Notes under the pieces: generated by a model
Database searches by the model: none
What the model was told of the DNA's origin: nothing
The model's input: only the letters and a program-made list of their open reading frames with translations
Translations under genes and position numbers: made by a program
Assembly (NCBI GenBank): GCA_009809945.1
Contig: WTPW01000016.1
Location: 619,439-683,438, forward strand
DNA: 64,000 nucleotides
From: Gigaspora margarita
Taxonomy: Eukaryota; Glomeromycota; Glomeromycetes; Diversisporales; Gigasporaceae
Reading direction: 5' to 3'
Part shown: positions 21,886 through 34,536 of the stretch, one piece after another
How positions within the stretch are numbered: the first letter of the stretch is position 1
Layout of the letters: each line of letters begins with the position of its first letter

Positions 21886-22920
21886 ATTTTGAATAGAAGC
21901 TTTTAGATATACAAATTCAAGAAAACAAAAAAACAGAAACCTATTTGGTAAGTCCTGAGTAATAAGGTAGCAAAGATCTTTGATAGTGCTACCAAAACTG
22001 GAGTATCAAACTGGAGCTGGAGAACTGGATAAACAGATCTTAAGTGTAAGATCCACTAACCTGACTACTAGAGTTATACTAGAGAAAAAGGACCTAAGTT
22101 TCAAAAGTAGATACCAAGAGAAGAAAAACTATAATAGCATAATGCTAGATAGATCAACCCTTCTGAACTAAGTTTGGATATATTGGAGAAAAATTAGTAG
22201 AAAGATGTTAGTAAGTACTAGGGCTAGAGCAAACCTTACAAGAGCAGAAGTAGGTATTGGTAAGAGAACAGAAGTAACTTTGTCTTGCAAGTGTTAGCAT
22301 CGACCATAGTAATAATTACTGAAGTGTAATTGAATACTTGTGTGGGACAAATACTGCTCTACCAAGTTTTCTGTCAAGAACAACTGTGCTAGAATTATCT
22401 GGTTGGGTTCTAAGTATAGTAATTAGTATCTAATATAATGTACTAGTAATTAGGATTCCTCAAATTCAAATCAAATCAAATATTTTGCTTATTTGAATTT
22501 GATTTGATTTGAAATTTTGGATTTGAATTTGATTTGAATTTGAAATTCTAAATTTGAATTTGATTTGAATTTGAACTTTTAATATAAATTTTTAAATTAA
22601 ATCAAATATTTGATCAATCAAATCAAATATTGCTAATTTGAATTTGATTTGATTTAAAAATCTTGAATTTAAATTTGATTTGAGTTCAAATATTTGATCA
22701 AAAATCAAATCAAATCAGATTGTGGAACTCTACCAGTAATACAAAATGGATTTGCAGGCAGTTTAGAGATTAGAGGGTTTAAATAGGCTATTCATGTAGT
22801 TGGTTTTAGGTATAAAGCTAGTATAGAACCTTAGAGTGTACTACTTAAATTAGATACCAAAAGTGTATATGTAGCTAGTTGTATACTTGTCATTGTGACA
22901 AATGCCAATAAGCCCTATGT
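21886..22920 (+). repeat. tRNA-headed dispersed repeat, copy 1 (5' truncated, split)
   Basis: Collinear with 51620-52375: both contain AACCYATTTGGYAAG, TCAACCCTTCTGRRCTAA, GAGCAAACCTTACAAG, CTTTGTCTTGCAAGTRTTR, TGTGTGGGACA and TACTTAAATTAGATACCAAA. A 282-bp hAT-type MITE at 22451-22732 splits it. There is no open reading frame conserved between the copies. Confidence 0.75.
22451..22732. mobile_element. hAT-type MITE, CAAATC-rich, copy 1
   Basis: Begins TAGGATTCCTCAAATTC and ends GATTGTGGAACTCTA. The 8-bp flanks are CTAGTAAT (22443-22450) and CCAGTAAT (22733-22740), 7 of 8 equal. The interior is built from repeated TTTGAATTTGATTTGA. Inserted inside the dispersed repeat. Confidence 0.75.
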
Positions 22921-23786
22921 GGTATATTGATAGCTCTAATATCTTGAATAAAAATTTTCAAGTCCAAAAAATAAACAATTTGAATATAAAAAAAAACTTT
23001 AGTATATAACTAAACTATTTTTTTGTTAAGATAATCTATATTTTGCTGCTAAATAAAGTTGTTCAGAGCATAACTTTATATATAAATGCTAATTTAAAAT
23101 TAGTAAATATTTGTTTTTAGCAAAGTTACATTTTAAAATTGTACAAAATTGTCAAAATTTTAACTCAATTTTTAAGCTAATCTAGATTTAAAAGAATCTT
23201 AGCTCAAAGTTCTATAATAAATTCATAATATTTTTTTAAAATTTTAATTATAGATAGCATTTTGACCAATTTCAAGATACATAACCTATGCCTTATAATA
23301 TTTTTATGTTTTAAATAAATTTGTTTAGTATATACTGTAAAAATACATTTTGTATTTTTAATCAAAAAATACAAAAATAAGCATCTTCTTTTCAAATTTT
23401 AAGAAAAATAATATTAACTATGCTGTTATAACATACTATATATTCCTGAAATAAGCTACTTCAAAAATAAGCTACTCCTAATTTTTTCAAAAATCTCAAA
23501 AAATCTATTAGTAGTTGCTACATATAAAGTCTAATTTTACTAAATAACTCTCAAAAGTGCTATTAAGTAAACTTGTACAGAACATCAAAATACACATATA
23601 GTAAATATTTGGCATTATTGGACAACTTGTTATTAGTAAAATTTTCAATTTTTTAAAAAATTCAACAATCCAGAAATAAGCTAGCCTATGTTTTTTTTGT
23701 GTAATTTTTTGTTCTAAAAAAGATAGCTTATTTTTAAAAATATACAGTATTTTTATATAATAAACATGTTTACTTAGAAATAGTGT
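22921..23786. other. Scattered pieces of the palindromic repeat family
   Basis: TTGTTCAGAGCATAACTTTA, AATTTGTTTAGTATATA and TAAACTTGTACAG words echo arrays 1 and 2. No gene is seen. Confidence 0.4.
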
Positions 23787-23945
23787 TTCTAAGTCCAGTT
23801 CAGTTTGGTCTGGTTTGGTCTAAATTTAGATCCAGACTCAACCTTTAAATTTTACAAAAATTTCAAATTCAGACAAACTCAAACTTAATCATAAATTTGG
23901 TTCAGGTCTGGTCTGAAGTTTGTAAACTAGTTTGAGTCTGAATAT
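23787..23945. repeat. CAGACTC-type inverted repeat
   Basis: TCCAGTTCAGTTTGGTCTGG and TCAGGTCTGGTCTGAAGTTT in one sense, CCAGACTCAACC in the other. Confidence 0.5.
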
Positions 23946-24600
23946 ATATATGTATATTTGAAGCTGAACAAGTTTACCATATATTGCCAAAAATAAGCCA
24001 TCTTTGAAAATAAGCTACTCCTTTTTTTGGTTAAAAAATCTCATAAATGTTTTTAATCTAAAAATAAACCACACCATGATTAATAACAGTTGCTATACAA
24101 TAAAGTTCAAACCTTATTATATAAATTGATTAAAGTTACTTAAGTAAACTTTATTAGAGAAATCAAAATTTTACATACTTTGAAAATTTTAACAAAATCA
24201 GAGAACTATTCATTAATTGGATTTTATTTTTTTGTTTAATAAAAAAATCAAAATTTTATTAATAAAATATATTTATTGAATATAAAAATTAAAAGGCAAA
24301 TAATAAAATATGCTCTAATTTTGATGCAACTTTTAGCATATATGTATTTTAGTCTTGCAAAAAGTTTACTTAAGCACTAATAATCAATTTATATAGTAAA
24401 ATTTAGAATTTACTATATAATAACTATTTGTAACTAACAAAAAATTGATTATATTTGAAAATAAGTTATTTTCAAAGTTTTGTATCCAAAATCATTCAAA
24501 AAAAGTAGCTTATTTTTGGTAACATATTGTACTTAAAGTGAGAAGTAAGAATCAATTATCAAACTTTAGATAATTATAGGATTTTGTATGATTTTATTAA
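23946..24600. other. AT-rich repeat remnants
   Basis: AAAAATAAGCTA/TAGCTTATTTTT inverted words near 23990 and 24480 suggest a decayed foldback. No gene is seen. Confidence 0.4.
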
Positions 24601-25289
24601 TAAGGGAATATAATTTTGTCATACTCGCGACATGTCACAACCCCTGATTCGACCCCTATAAAAAAAGTAGTACAGGTAGTGATACAGGATGGTGTCAGTA
24701 ATGTTCATAATAGCTCTGGTTTGTAGTACATATAGGCTCATGGTACAGGATGGTACGTGTTTGAATGGCGCGTGATTGTATGTATTGTCATGTATAGACT
24801 TGTTGAACGTCATGGCACATGTATGCTAGAGATGGTATGTTGGTATGTTATTTATGAAATTCGGTATCGGATTAGGGGTCGGAACAACCCCTTAATCCAG
24901 TAATCTGATCCAAATTTAGATCTGAAGATCATCTAGATCTTTTTTTTGTTTTTACGCTTTTTTTTTTGTTTACATTTTTATGTTATTTTTTACTTTTATT
25001 TTTTTCGCGTTAAGTTTTTTTACTTTAGATTCTTTAGGTTCTGCGATCTTTTTGGAATAGTCTTTGCCATTTTGTTCTTTTCTGGTAATTTCTTTCATTT
25101 GTATTTTTTTTTGTTTTATTTTCTTTATACTAATTTTTCTCTTTATGTTCAGTATTTGAGTATTTCTTCAACGATCTTGGTGAGTCATTTCGGTGTTGGA
25201 GTTTTTAAATTTTCTTGATTTTCTGCTCTTTACTTTGCTTGAATTTTTGCTTTTTTTCGTCTTGTTCTTTTTCTTGTTTTGTNCCGCTG

Positions 25290-25715
25290 CACTTNGCTAA
25301 TTTCNCTTTCTATACTTTTACTAGTTTTGCCTCCTTGCACTTTGCTGTTCTTGTCTTTCTTGCACTTTCACTGGTTTGTTTCCTTGCACTTTGCTGTTAT
25401 TTTATCTTGCACTTCGCTGATTTTACCTTCTTGCACTTTACTGATTTTATCTTCTTGCACTTTGCCGATTTTGTCTTCTTGCACTTTGCTATTCTTGTCT
25501 TGAATTTTTGCTAACTTGCTTTTTTACACTTTCACTGATTTTCTTTTTTTGCACTGCTGATTTTGCCTTAGATTTTTGCTATATTGTCTTTTTGCATTAC
25601 TGGTTTTGTCTTGTTGCACTTTCGCCTGTTTTACCTTATTGCACTTTTGCTGGTTATGCATTCTTGCACTTTCACTGGTTTTGCTTTCCTGCTTCTTTGC
25701 TGGTTTTGCTTGACT
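25290..25715. repeat. 24-25-bp minisatellite
   Basis: About 16 imperfect copies of TTGCACTTTGCTGATTTTGT plus CTTC. The best block (25385-25500) has a strict 24-bp period, so it reads as an octapeptide in each frame, for example EDKISKVQ on the minus strand and FLHFADFV on the plus strand. Frames break outside this block. Three single N bases at 25283, 25296 and 25306 sit just before it. I see no gene that would use it. Confidence 0.75.
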
Positions 25716-26159
25716 TTCTTTGATCTTTTTTTTTTTTTTACTGAAATTAACTTTTCTTCTTTTTTTTTATTTGAATCGGCATTTTGATTTCGTTGCTTTG
25801 GTGTCAAACTTTCGTCGGTACAATTTCAGTGTTATCACTGAAGCCTTCATTTGGCGGGTTTCATCATTTTAATTTTGTAGTTATTAGAGTCAATATGTAA
25901 ATATTGTTGGGGTTATGTGATGACATTTGAAAAGTTCATCACAAACAATATTTATAGTTAGGGTTAGAACTGGTAGTTTTTTTTGTCCTCTTTTTTTTCT
26001 TTTTTATATTTCTTTTTTTTATATTGCTTTTTTCTTTATATTTCTCTTTTATAAAGATTTGATTGGATTTTATCTGACCGAAAAGAATATAATAAATTAA
26101 TAAAATACTTTATTTATATATTGATTATGATGCAAATTTTAATGTCTTGTAAAGTGTAC

Positions 26160-26530
26160 AAACCCGAATCATTAACGGTCCAATTGGAACCAGTATACAA
26201 CCCATCATGAGCAAAAAAAATCTGAGCCAACTCATACTTCTACGTACAAATCAGAGCCACCAACACCCGTGCCAACTCATACCTCTACGTACAAATTAGA
26301 GCCACCAATACCCGTGCTATTACACCACCAACTCATACCAAAACCCGTGCATTTGGACTAGTAAAGTGTTGCAAAACCTGAGCTATTAACGGTCCAATTT
26401 GTACGGGCATACGGTCCACCATGGACCAAAAATCTGTGCCAATCCAAGCCTCCTAAGTACCAAATACAGGTTTAATCCATGCCACCAAGACCCATGCCTT
26501 TACGCCTCCAGCCTGTACCTTTATAGTACT
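26160..26530. repeat. Duplicated CCAACTCATAC / GGTCCAATT blocks
   Basis: CGTGCCAACTCATACCTCTA-type text occurs twice (near 26235 and 26270), and ATTAACGGTCCAATT occurs at 26172 and 26385, about 213 bp apart. It is C-rich in contrast to its surroundings. Confidence 0.55.
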
Positions 26531-26536
26531 TTTTTT

Positions 26537-27285
26537 TATAGGGGACCAGTCAAATCACTCGATTTTGTAGGCAAAAAAAATTTTAAAAATTAAAGTTTTT
26601 ACTTAATAAAGTGTAAAATATATATAAAACAGCACACTATATAATGTAAAATTTTATTCTGAACAACTTTTTCTAAGTTACGAAGATAGATTATCTTAGT
26701 AAAAAAAGATATTTTATAAGAAAAAACAAAATTTTCAAAAGTTAGCACATATAAAACTTTTTTTTTACTAAAACAATCTACCTTTTTGACTTAGAAAAAA
26801 TTGTTTAGCATAAAATTTTGTATATAATACAGGACCCTGAAATATACATAGATAGGTCAGGTTAATTATAGGTTACTAAAAAAGGAAAGATCTGCAAAAA
26901 CTTCAAAAATAAGCAAAAAAATTACTATAAATAGAAAAGATCTGTGTAAAAAGCCTCAAAAATAAGCAAACTCATACCTCACCTATCTATGTATATTTCA
27001 GGATCCTTATAATACTTAAATATAAATATAGATTAAATTAGTAAAAAAACTTCTATATGTGCTAATGTTGGAAATTTTTGTTTTTTCTTATAAAACGTCA
27101 TTTTTTACTAAGATAATCTATCTTTTAACTTAGAAAAAGTTGTTCAGAATAAAATTTTACACTATATATCTAGTTATTGCTTATATATTCTTATATTTTA
27201 CTAGTAGAATTTTTAGTTTTTTTTAAAAAAAATTTTTTTGTCTACAAAATCAGATGATTTGATTGGTCAAATTACAGGGGTGCGA
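26537..27285. repeat. Foldback with ~270-bp arms
   Basis: GACCAGTCAAATCACTCGAT...GTAAAATTTTATTCTGAACA is mirrored by TGTTCAGAATAAAATTTTAC...TGATTTGATTGGTC. The loop was later entered by the GGACCC MITE at 26831. Confidence 0.7.
26831..27007. mobile_element. GGACCC-type hAT MITE, copy 2
   Basis: AGGACCCTGAAATATACATA to TATGTATATTTCAGGATCCT, with a perfect 8-bp duplication TATAATAC at 26823-26830 and 27008-27015. The interior has inverted AAAAATAAGCAAA words. 177 bp, no coding. Confidence 0.85.
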
Positions 27286-28045
27286 CATGTCATGGGTGCG
27301 ACAAATTTCTATTCCCTATTAATAAAATTATTAAAAATATTAAATTGCTTAGGATTTTACTAATTGATTATAATTTTTTGCACTAAATAAACTTGTTTAG
27401 AACAGCAAGAATTAGCTATATTTTAACAAACGCTTACTATTGATTACTCTGACCCAAATTTTGCCTAAGGAGTTTTGGCAATACATACTAAAGTTGATTA
27501 AGAAATATAACTAGTTGATATAAGAAAACTTGGCAAGAACAACTTTTTGATACAAGTTTTATAAAAGCAAAATACAAGAAAAGCAATACTTATAGAAGTA
27601 GAATTGGAAAACAATATTGTAGAGAATTTTTTTGACCAAAAATAGGCAATTACAGATACTCTATTGTGCAGATCACTGTTAACAATGACAAATATATAAA
27701 TCAAAACAAACAAATAAACAATAACAGAAGCTTAGCTAAATCTAGGGTACAAAGTAAACAAATACATTATTTGCTTGATAATTACTAATTGATACATATT
27801 AAGTAATTGAATATTAGAAGTTAGTACAATATAGCTAATAATAAATTCTAAAAAATGAATATGAAAATGGAAAATCTAGTAATATACAGAAATAACTATT
27901 ATATTAAAGCACAAATATCTGTCCATCACACTATTGACCAATTAGAAAATTCAATGTAGAATTTTCAGTTTTCTAAAATATTTGTTAATAGTTAATCATC
28001 ATCACAGTTGTGCTTAGCTACTCATTATTGCATGTTATGTAGCTA
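27286..28045. other. AT-rich DNA, no gene recognised
   Basis: Includes one CTAAATAAACTTGTTTAG word of the palindromic family near 27385. Otherwise nothing is supported. Confidence 0.4.
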
Positions 28046-29034
28046 TATATCAGTCAAGAGACATGTCCACATATAATAGCTTAGAATGTAGTTACTTATA
28101 AATCAAATGAGTTGACTCACTCAATTTTATATATAAAATTATGCAAAAAAATTATTTAAATTGAATTTATTTAAAAGCATACATATAAAAGTCTCTTTAA
28201 ATTTTAAATATATATTCTTTGGTATTTAATACTTTTTTGTTTAAAGTTTTAGTTCTTAATTTGAAGTAAGAGGATAAAAATCTTTCACTAAAGTTGACCA
28301 ATTCTTTACTATGTTCTTTAAGCCAAATGAGTAACTCCCCCTATATAATAATATGATTGGTTAAAATAATTCTTTAAAAATATGTAAGATGTATTAAGTA
28401 AAGGCTTCCTGTGCCTAATTGAAAGTTGAAGAGGAGGTCTTCCTGATTCTAATAGTAGTTAAATCATCAAAATTGGCTTGGTGGAACCCAAGATACTTGG
28501 GATCAAAAAAGAGAACAAAGGATCTGCAAATTTACTATTACACAAAGTAATATACTTTGTATAACAATGAATTTGCAGATCCTTTGTTCTCTTCTTTGAT
28601 CCCAAGTACCTTGGGTTCTACCAAGTCAATTTTGATGATTTAACTACTATTAGAACCAGGAGAACCTCTTCTTTAACTTTTAATTAGGGCACAAGAAGCC
28701 TTTACTTAATACATCTTACATATTTTTAAAGAATTATTTTAACCAATCATATTATTATATAGGGTAAGTCACTCATTTGACTTAAAGAACATTGTAAAGA
28801 ATCGGTCAACTTTAGTGGAAGATTTTCATCCCCTACTTCAAATTAAGAACTAAAACTTTAAACAAATGCCAAAGAATATATATTTAAAATTTAAAGAGAC
28901 TTTTATATGTATGCTTTTAAATAAATTCAATTTAAATAATTTTTTTGTATAATTTTATATATAAAATTGGATAAGTCAACTCATTTGATCTATAAGTAAT
29001 TGCACTCAGTTGGACATGTCCCTTGACTGATATA
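28046..29034. mobile_element. Large foldback element, ~990 bp, arms ~490 bp
   Basis: Two long arms mirror each other from TATATCAGTCAAG (28046) to CTTGACTGATATA (29034), with the centre near 28548 (GGATCTGCAAATT / AATTTGCAGATCC). By eye the arms are roughly 90% identical over most of their length. No transposase is present. A single-arm relative is at 34325-35218, and part of the central text (GATTCTAATRGTAGT) recurs near 46420. Confidence 0.8.
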
Positions 29035-32000
29035 AAATAATTACATATATATATACTCATGTTAAAATTTTGTAAATATTTTAATTATTATACTCAGGTG
29101 TATATAAATTCTTATAAGACAAATTATTCACTTTGGGATGTGTATAAAAAAATTTTTATTAATTTATTATTTAGCTGTATCTAAATTACATTGTATATAC
29201 TTGTTTGTATTATAAAAAAAATAAAGATATCTATATGCTTCATCAATCATCATTGGTTTCATTATTCATTATAGGTTTTATTATTAGTTAATTTATTATT
29301 CAGAAATTGCTTGACAAACCATTTTATTATTTGTCAATGATGAATAGTAAATTATTTGTTAGGTATCATTACTAAACAGACAAAATATCTAGTATATTAT
29401 TAAAAAGTTCTGCATAATTTCTGAATTTATGTTAATTCTGAATTGGCATGTATTATTTGTAAATCTTAAAATGATATTTGTTGGTATTTATTTGCCAATT
29501 AATAAAAAAACAAAAAAGCGAAAATAATAATAATAATAATTAAGTAAAAAAAATTAAAAACATAAAAAATAAAAAAAATAAAAAGGAATAAAATGAATTA
29601 CTACACACTTATCTAAAAATTAAATGCTAGCTAAATTTGACTTTAGTGATCATTACAATATCATATAACAATCATTTAGATCTAGGTTAGGGTTAATTTG
29701 AGGTATAGTTTAGACCAATTTATGTAATTCTAGTAAACAAATTTTATTATAATGTGATTGTTGACTACTGGATTAACAGTTCTTCAAGTGTTTCAAATTA
29801 AAAGAATACATTCAAATATTTATATATATTTTTAATAATATTTGCATTTCTTATATAGAACACATTTGTGTTTGTTTTTAGCAATAGCAGAAATCTGGTC
29901 AGGTGTCTTGTTGAATCCAAATCTAATAAGAAGATAATTACTATATTTTTTTTTAAAAAAAAAATAAAATTTCCTTTTCCAGGTTTTTTCATGACTATCA
30001 TGTAGCAGATCATTTCATAAATTTTTGATATAACAAACCTGTATTCCAAGTTATTTCTATCTTGTTTATGCCAATACCTTAAAGGTATTAGTATGAATTT
30101 TGATTATGCTAAACAAAATTTTTAGCCATATCTTTGTGATTCAATAAAGTGTTGAAAAGAAAATATATAATGAACAAAAAAAAATGAGCATTAAAAGAAT
30201 TATCTTTAAAATATCATGAAAAAATCAATGCAAACATCAATGTATTTATTAATAATTATTATTATGATATTGATAAAATGTGCAATTTTATTGTAATTAT
30301 TAATAAATTATATAATGTGTAATTAGTAGTAACTTATTATGTAAATTTATAAATAATGCAAAACAATCATAGTATAGAAAATTTTTTTTATCATGTAATT
30401 ATTCAACTTGTATTTTTCTTATTGCATTCTACACTATATAAAGAATAATTCATATATATTATAATTATTATTTTTATACATACAAACAACTAAAAGTTAG
30501 TATAAGTTTAAAGTATAATTGATTTATATAGACCAATTAAATAAATATAATAGACAAACAAAATATTAAAATCATGTTCTTATTTAAAATATATTAAATT
30601 TATAATGTAAACAAATGTTACACCAGGTAATGCTAGTATTCATTAATACAAAAATAGATATATGATTTTAGTTACAGATATTGGACTAAGAAATAAATAT
30701 TAAAGACAAAAATGTAACTAAGTGGCTTGGTTTGAGCAACCAAAATCATGTATTTGATAAAAAAAAGTTATAGAAATATACAAATAAAGTGAATATAAAG
30801 AAAAAACTAATCACATAGTTGATAAAAAGAAAAAAAAACTTGTACATAGTACAGAAAGAGAACTCAATGCAGAAAAAATGGAAATAAAAAAGAAAAAGAT
30901 AAACAAATGTTAATCTTTTCAAAGTGTAGAGTTCCAGACTATAGCACAAAAGGACTTAAAGCAAGGTTTTCAAATAATAACATCACTAATATACAGGTAC
31001 CAAAAGTTTAGTAACAAAGAATAAAAGAAAAGAAAATACAAAAAGCAGTTGAAACTTGATACCAAATATAAAACTAATTGAATATCTCTAGTTAAGAACA
31101 CTTTTACAGATGCAAAACAAAAGAAATATGCAGCTCAAGTTGGGCACCAGTAGAGCAGCTAATTGTAGAATAGATAAGAGTAGAAAGAGAGAGAAATGAG
31201 ACTCAAAAATATAGGATACCTCAAATTATAGTATACAGAAGCTAAGAGAACAACTATCCAAAAATGTTGGTTACAAGAAGGACATAGCCAAAGAACTAGC
31301 AAGGATAAAAGTCCAGAAAATAGAAAAAACTAGAAAAAGAGAGCTGTCTAATCCATTAGAAAAAGGAAACAAAATGATATAAATATATTACAAGGAGTAA
31401 GCAGGATGCAAGATGTACAAGAAGTTATTTCAAGCGATACAACATTAATTAAAGAAAATGAGGTAGAAAAGGATCTAGAACACCATCATTTTTGAAGGAT
31501 AGTATGCAAAATATACAAGAAGCTTGCAAAAACAACAACATTGAAATAGACCAACCCACTTTTTAAAAAGGTATGGTGCAGATAGCTTTAACTCTGAAAT
31601 CATGTAACTTTGTTTACTTTGTTGCAAATCATGTGGATAAGGTAAGCCAATCAGATGACTCAATTTTTTTTTTATTTTTTTTTTTTAGAGTGAGAAAGGA
31701 TATTTTTTGGCAAGTAAGGAGCAAGATTATATTTTAAAAAAAAAGCATTTATTTTTTATAAAAAAAGAATTTATTTTTTTAAAAGAGCATTTATAATTTT
31801 TTTTTTTATAAAGAGAAAATTTTTTTTTCTAGAGAGAGAAATTTTTTTTTTAAAGAGAGAATTTTATTTTTTTTGTGAGAGAAATTTTTTTTAAGAGAAA
31901 AATTTTTTGGCAACCTGAAACCTGAAACATGTGACCTTAGTAATGCATTCTGATTGGCTTAAATTAAAATATAATATTCACATTTTTACAATTTATTAAT

Positions 32001-33569
32001 AAATTTTTAAAATTTAAAAAGCTACTGCAAATCTGAACTACAAGCTTTATTCTTTAGAACACAATGAACAAAACTTGTAGATTAGTCTGCATTTTATAAA
32101 TTTTTAAAAGAGGAATAGTATTTTTGTAAAGCTATTTTTTGTATAAAGTTAAAGCCATTAGCAACATATAAAAGAAAAGTTTGTAAGATGAAATATAGAA
32201 TTCACAACATGGATTTGTCTTTGAAAACTAGAGCAGTACAAATTAGAAAGAACTTAATTTTCTATAGAAAAGTTATGATTAAAGAATTTTTAATAAGCAA
32301 AAGATCCAAAGCAACTTTTTTTAAACTTTGGTCTAAAAATAAGAAAAAAAAAGTTTCTACAAAGTTCTTGGAAAATATACTGCAAAAATAAAAAAATAGT
32401 TTGATTAACTTAAAGAAGGTTTGATAAGTATACTTTGTGGGAAAGAAACAAATTCAAGGCAATTATGAGGAACTTGCCCACAAAAGGAGTTGAGATGGCT
32501 CTGATTCAACAACTAAGAGGAATTAGAGCAAGAGCAGTTTATATCTCATCAAATAGCAACTAAAATTAAAGAAGCACAGCTAGTATCTATTTTGGAAATA
32601 AAGAGGATCTAATAAGAAGTCAGTCAGAGCAAGTCTATTATTACAATATAAGATTGAAGTGGTCAATTACTAAAGAAGAGTGCAAATTGGTGAAATTAGT
32701 AAGGAGATTAGAGAACAAATAGTGCCTAGTATAAAAAGTAAGAATAAAATTATAATGTATAATATTAGAGAAAGAGAAAGAAATGTTGTTAGAGGTAAAA
32801 GAATAGATATTCATACATCCTGTAGAGACAAGTTATCTGGCCAATTTAGTTATTCCAATATAGATTAATATTTAGATAAAAAGAATATAAATAATTCTCT
32901 ACTTTTGTTATTTCACAAAAGCTCTATAGAGAAAATAATATTTTAGAGAAAATTTTAAAGCAACTCAATATAATTGAAGAAAGACAGCAAAAGCTAAAAG
33001 ACCTTTAGTACTTCAAAGGTGCTCTGGTTGTATTTTTGGAAAGTGTGATATCAAATTTTAGTAGGATATTGCACAAACAAGAAAAACAGAGTAAGGTACA
33101 TTTTATATGCATTTTATAATATTAATAGATTTAAAATATATGGATATAAATTAGATTTTTTGACTTCATAGGCAACAGAAGAAAGTGTAAATAGTTTTTA
33201 GCTAAGAATTTGAGAGATTTTAGTGGGGTTGGTCAAGTGCTGCACTAGACAAATATAAGGGTTTAGACAAAGGGTTACTAATTAGAAAAAGTATTAAAAA
33301 GCACTTGGGTAGAATAGAAGAATTTAATAAATTTTTGATATGGGCAAATTTTTTTAAAAAATGCAAGTTACTCATAATAATAGTGTACCTACTCCCAAAT
33401 AACAAGGTATCACACAAATAATTTCTAAAAAAATCAAGAAAGTAATTAATTTAAACAAAGAAACCTGCCATATTATTATAATAGAAAATTTCAATTATAT
33501 ACTAAACAAGTTTCTAGACAGGTTCCCACAAATAATTATTAATAATAAAAGTTTTACTCTTTTTATATA
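29035..33569. other. 4.5 kb of A-rich DNA without a recognisable gene
   Basis: Only short frames occur. 29230-29390 (GCTTCATCAATCATCATTGG ... AATTGCTTGAC) resembles 37560-37650. TAGGTTAGGGTTAATT at 29692-29706 is telomere-like. From about 30700 to 33450 the plus strand is strongly purine-rich with broken Lys/Glu-rich frames (for example 32188-32391 and 32680-32868), which may be a very old transposon coding relic, but no motif supports that. Confidence 0.45.
31690..31910. repeat. Low-complexity TTTTTTTAAAGAGAGAAA minisatellite
   Basis: About eight irregular copies of a T-run followed by AAGAGAGAAA or AAAGAGCATTTA. Slippage-prone. Confidence 0.65.
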
Positions 33570-33753
33570 CAGTCTACTTCCGCTATAGTCACATTGTCTG
33601 GCAGAAACCTGACGTGACTATAGTGAGAGAAATATAATAATAGTCGCATCATGTGATTATAATGAGAGTTAATTTTTTATTACTGCAAATAATTGGAATA
33701 TAGCCTCAAGAAAATGTGACTATTTCGGGTGTGACTATTGTGGGAGTAGACTG
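33570..33753. mobile_element. Tc1/mariner-pogo-type MITE
   Basis: Ends CAGTCTACTTCCGCTATAGT and the inverse (TGTGACTATTGTGGGAGTAGACTG) between TA at 33568-33569 and 33754-33755. 184 bp. The theme 'tatagtcaca' is shared with 4532-5283, so they are related families. Confidence 0.8.
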
Positions 33754-34324
33754 TAGTTGAAGAAAAAGTGCTTTTTAAACAGTTAAATCCTAATAGTAAG
33801 TAATTTACTTAGAGCAATAGTCATACAAGCACATATATTGATTAGATATGCCTTTTATAAAGAGAATAAATAAAGCAAATATTCAAAAAATGAAGACAAT
33901 TACAGGTTGTGACTCTGACTTACTGCTAATTGGTTTTGTTCTAAATCAGAACAATGTTTATAGTAGAGTTGGGCTGCCCAAACAGGGTGCAGAGTAAATT
34001 GTATAGAAGCTAGATAGTACAAAACATAAGAATTAAAAAAATTATCAAGCACCTTATAAAACAAACTCAAGTGAAGAGTTCCAAAATTCCTCATGAAAAA
34101 AGAAAGTGAGAATTTGAAGGAACCTGTACAAGGGTATAAAGTGAACCTGGATTAGTTCTGGGATACAAATTTGGAAGAAAGCTCAAAAGTCCTTGCCAAA
34201 TTGAAAAATTGGAATTATAAAAGAAAGAAAGGTATTGAGTTTGAGTCTGGTCTGAGTTTGAAATTTTGTAAAATTTAAAGTTTGAGTCTGGGGCTTAACC
34301 CGGACTGGACCATACCAATTTGAT
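33754..34324. other. Intergenic DNA ending in a CAGACTC-type repeat
   Basis: 34230-34320 carries GAGTTTGAGTCTGGTCTGAG and CCCGGACTGGACC words of the CAGACTC family. Nothing is recognised before it. Confidence 0.4.
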
Positions 34325-34536
34325 AATTAAATACTATTAGAATCAGAAAACCTCCTCTTTAACATTCAAATAGGGCACAAAAGGACTTTACTTAATAGAA
34401 TCTTTTATATTTTAAAAGAATATTTTAACCAATCATATAATCACTTGGAGTTAGTCATTTATTTAAAGAGTAGTAAAGAATTAAAAATAGTAAAGAATTA
34501 AAAATAATTAATAACTTTAGCTCAAGATCCCTCTCT

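Larger units (their letters stand above)
24601..27318. mobile_element. Composite inverted-repeat element, 2.7 kb
   Basis: The left end GGGAATATAATTTTGTC...CGACATGTCACAACCCCTG pairs with the right end CAGGGGTGCGACATGTC...GACAAATTTCTATTCCC over about 50 bp at roughly 75% identity. The flanking TTAATA is palindromic, so the TSD is ambiguous. Inside lie a T-rich minisatellite (25290-25715), a telomere-like GTTAGGGTTAG at the midpoint (25957-25967), duplicated blocks (26160-26530) and a foldback (26537-27285) with its own hAT MITE. No transposase was found, so this is a nonautonomous or composite element. Confidence 0.5.

Noticed and set aside
24946-25787. Phe/Leu-rich membrane proteins on the plus strand
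   Set aside because: Overlapping frames arise from T-rich minisatellite DNA. All three frames look alike and none has a credible start or neighbour.
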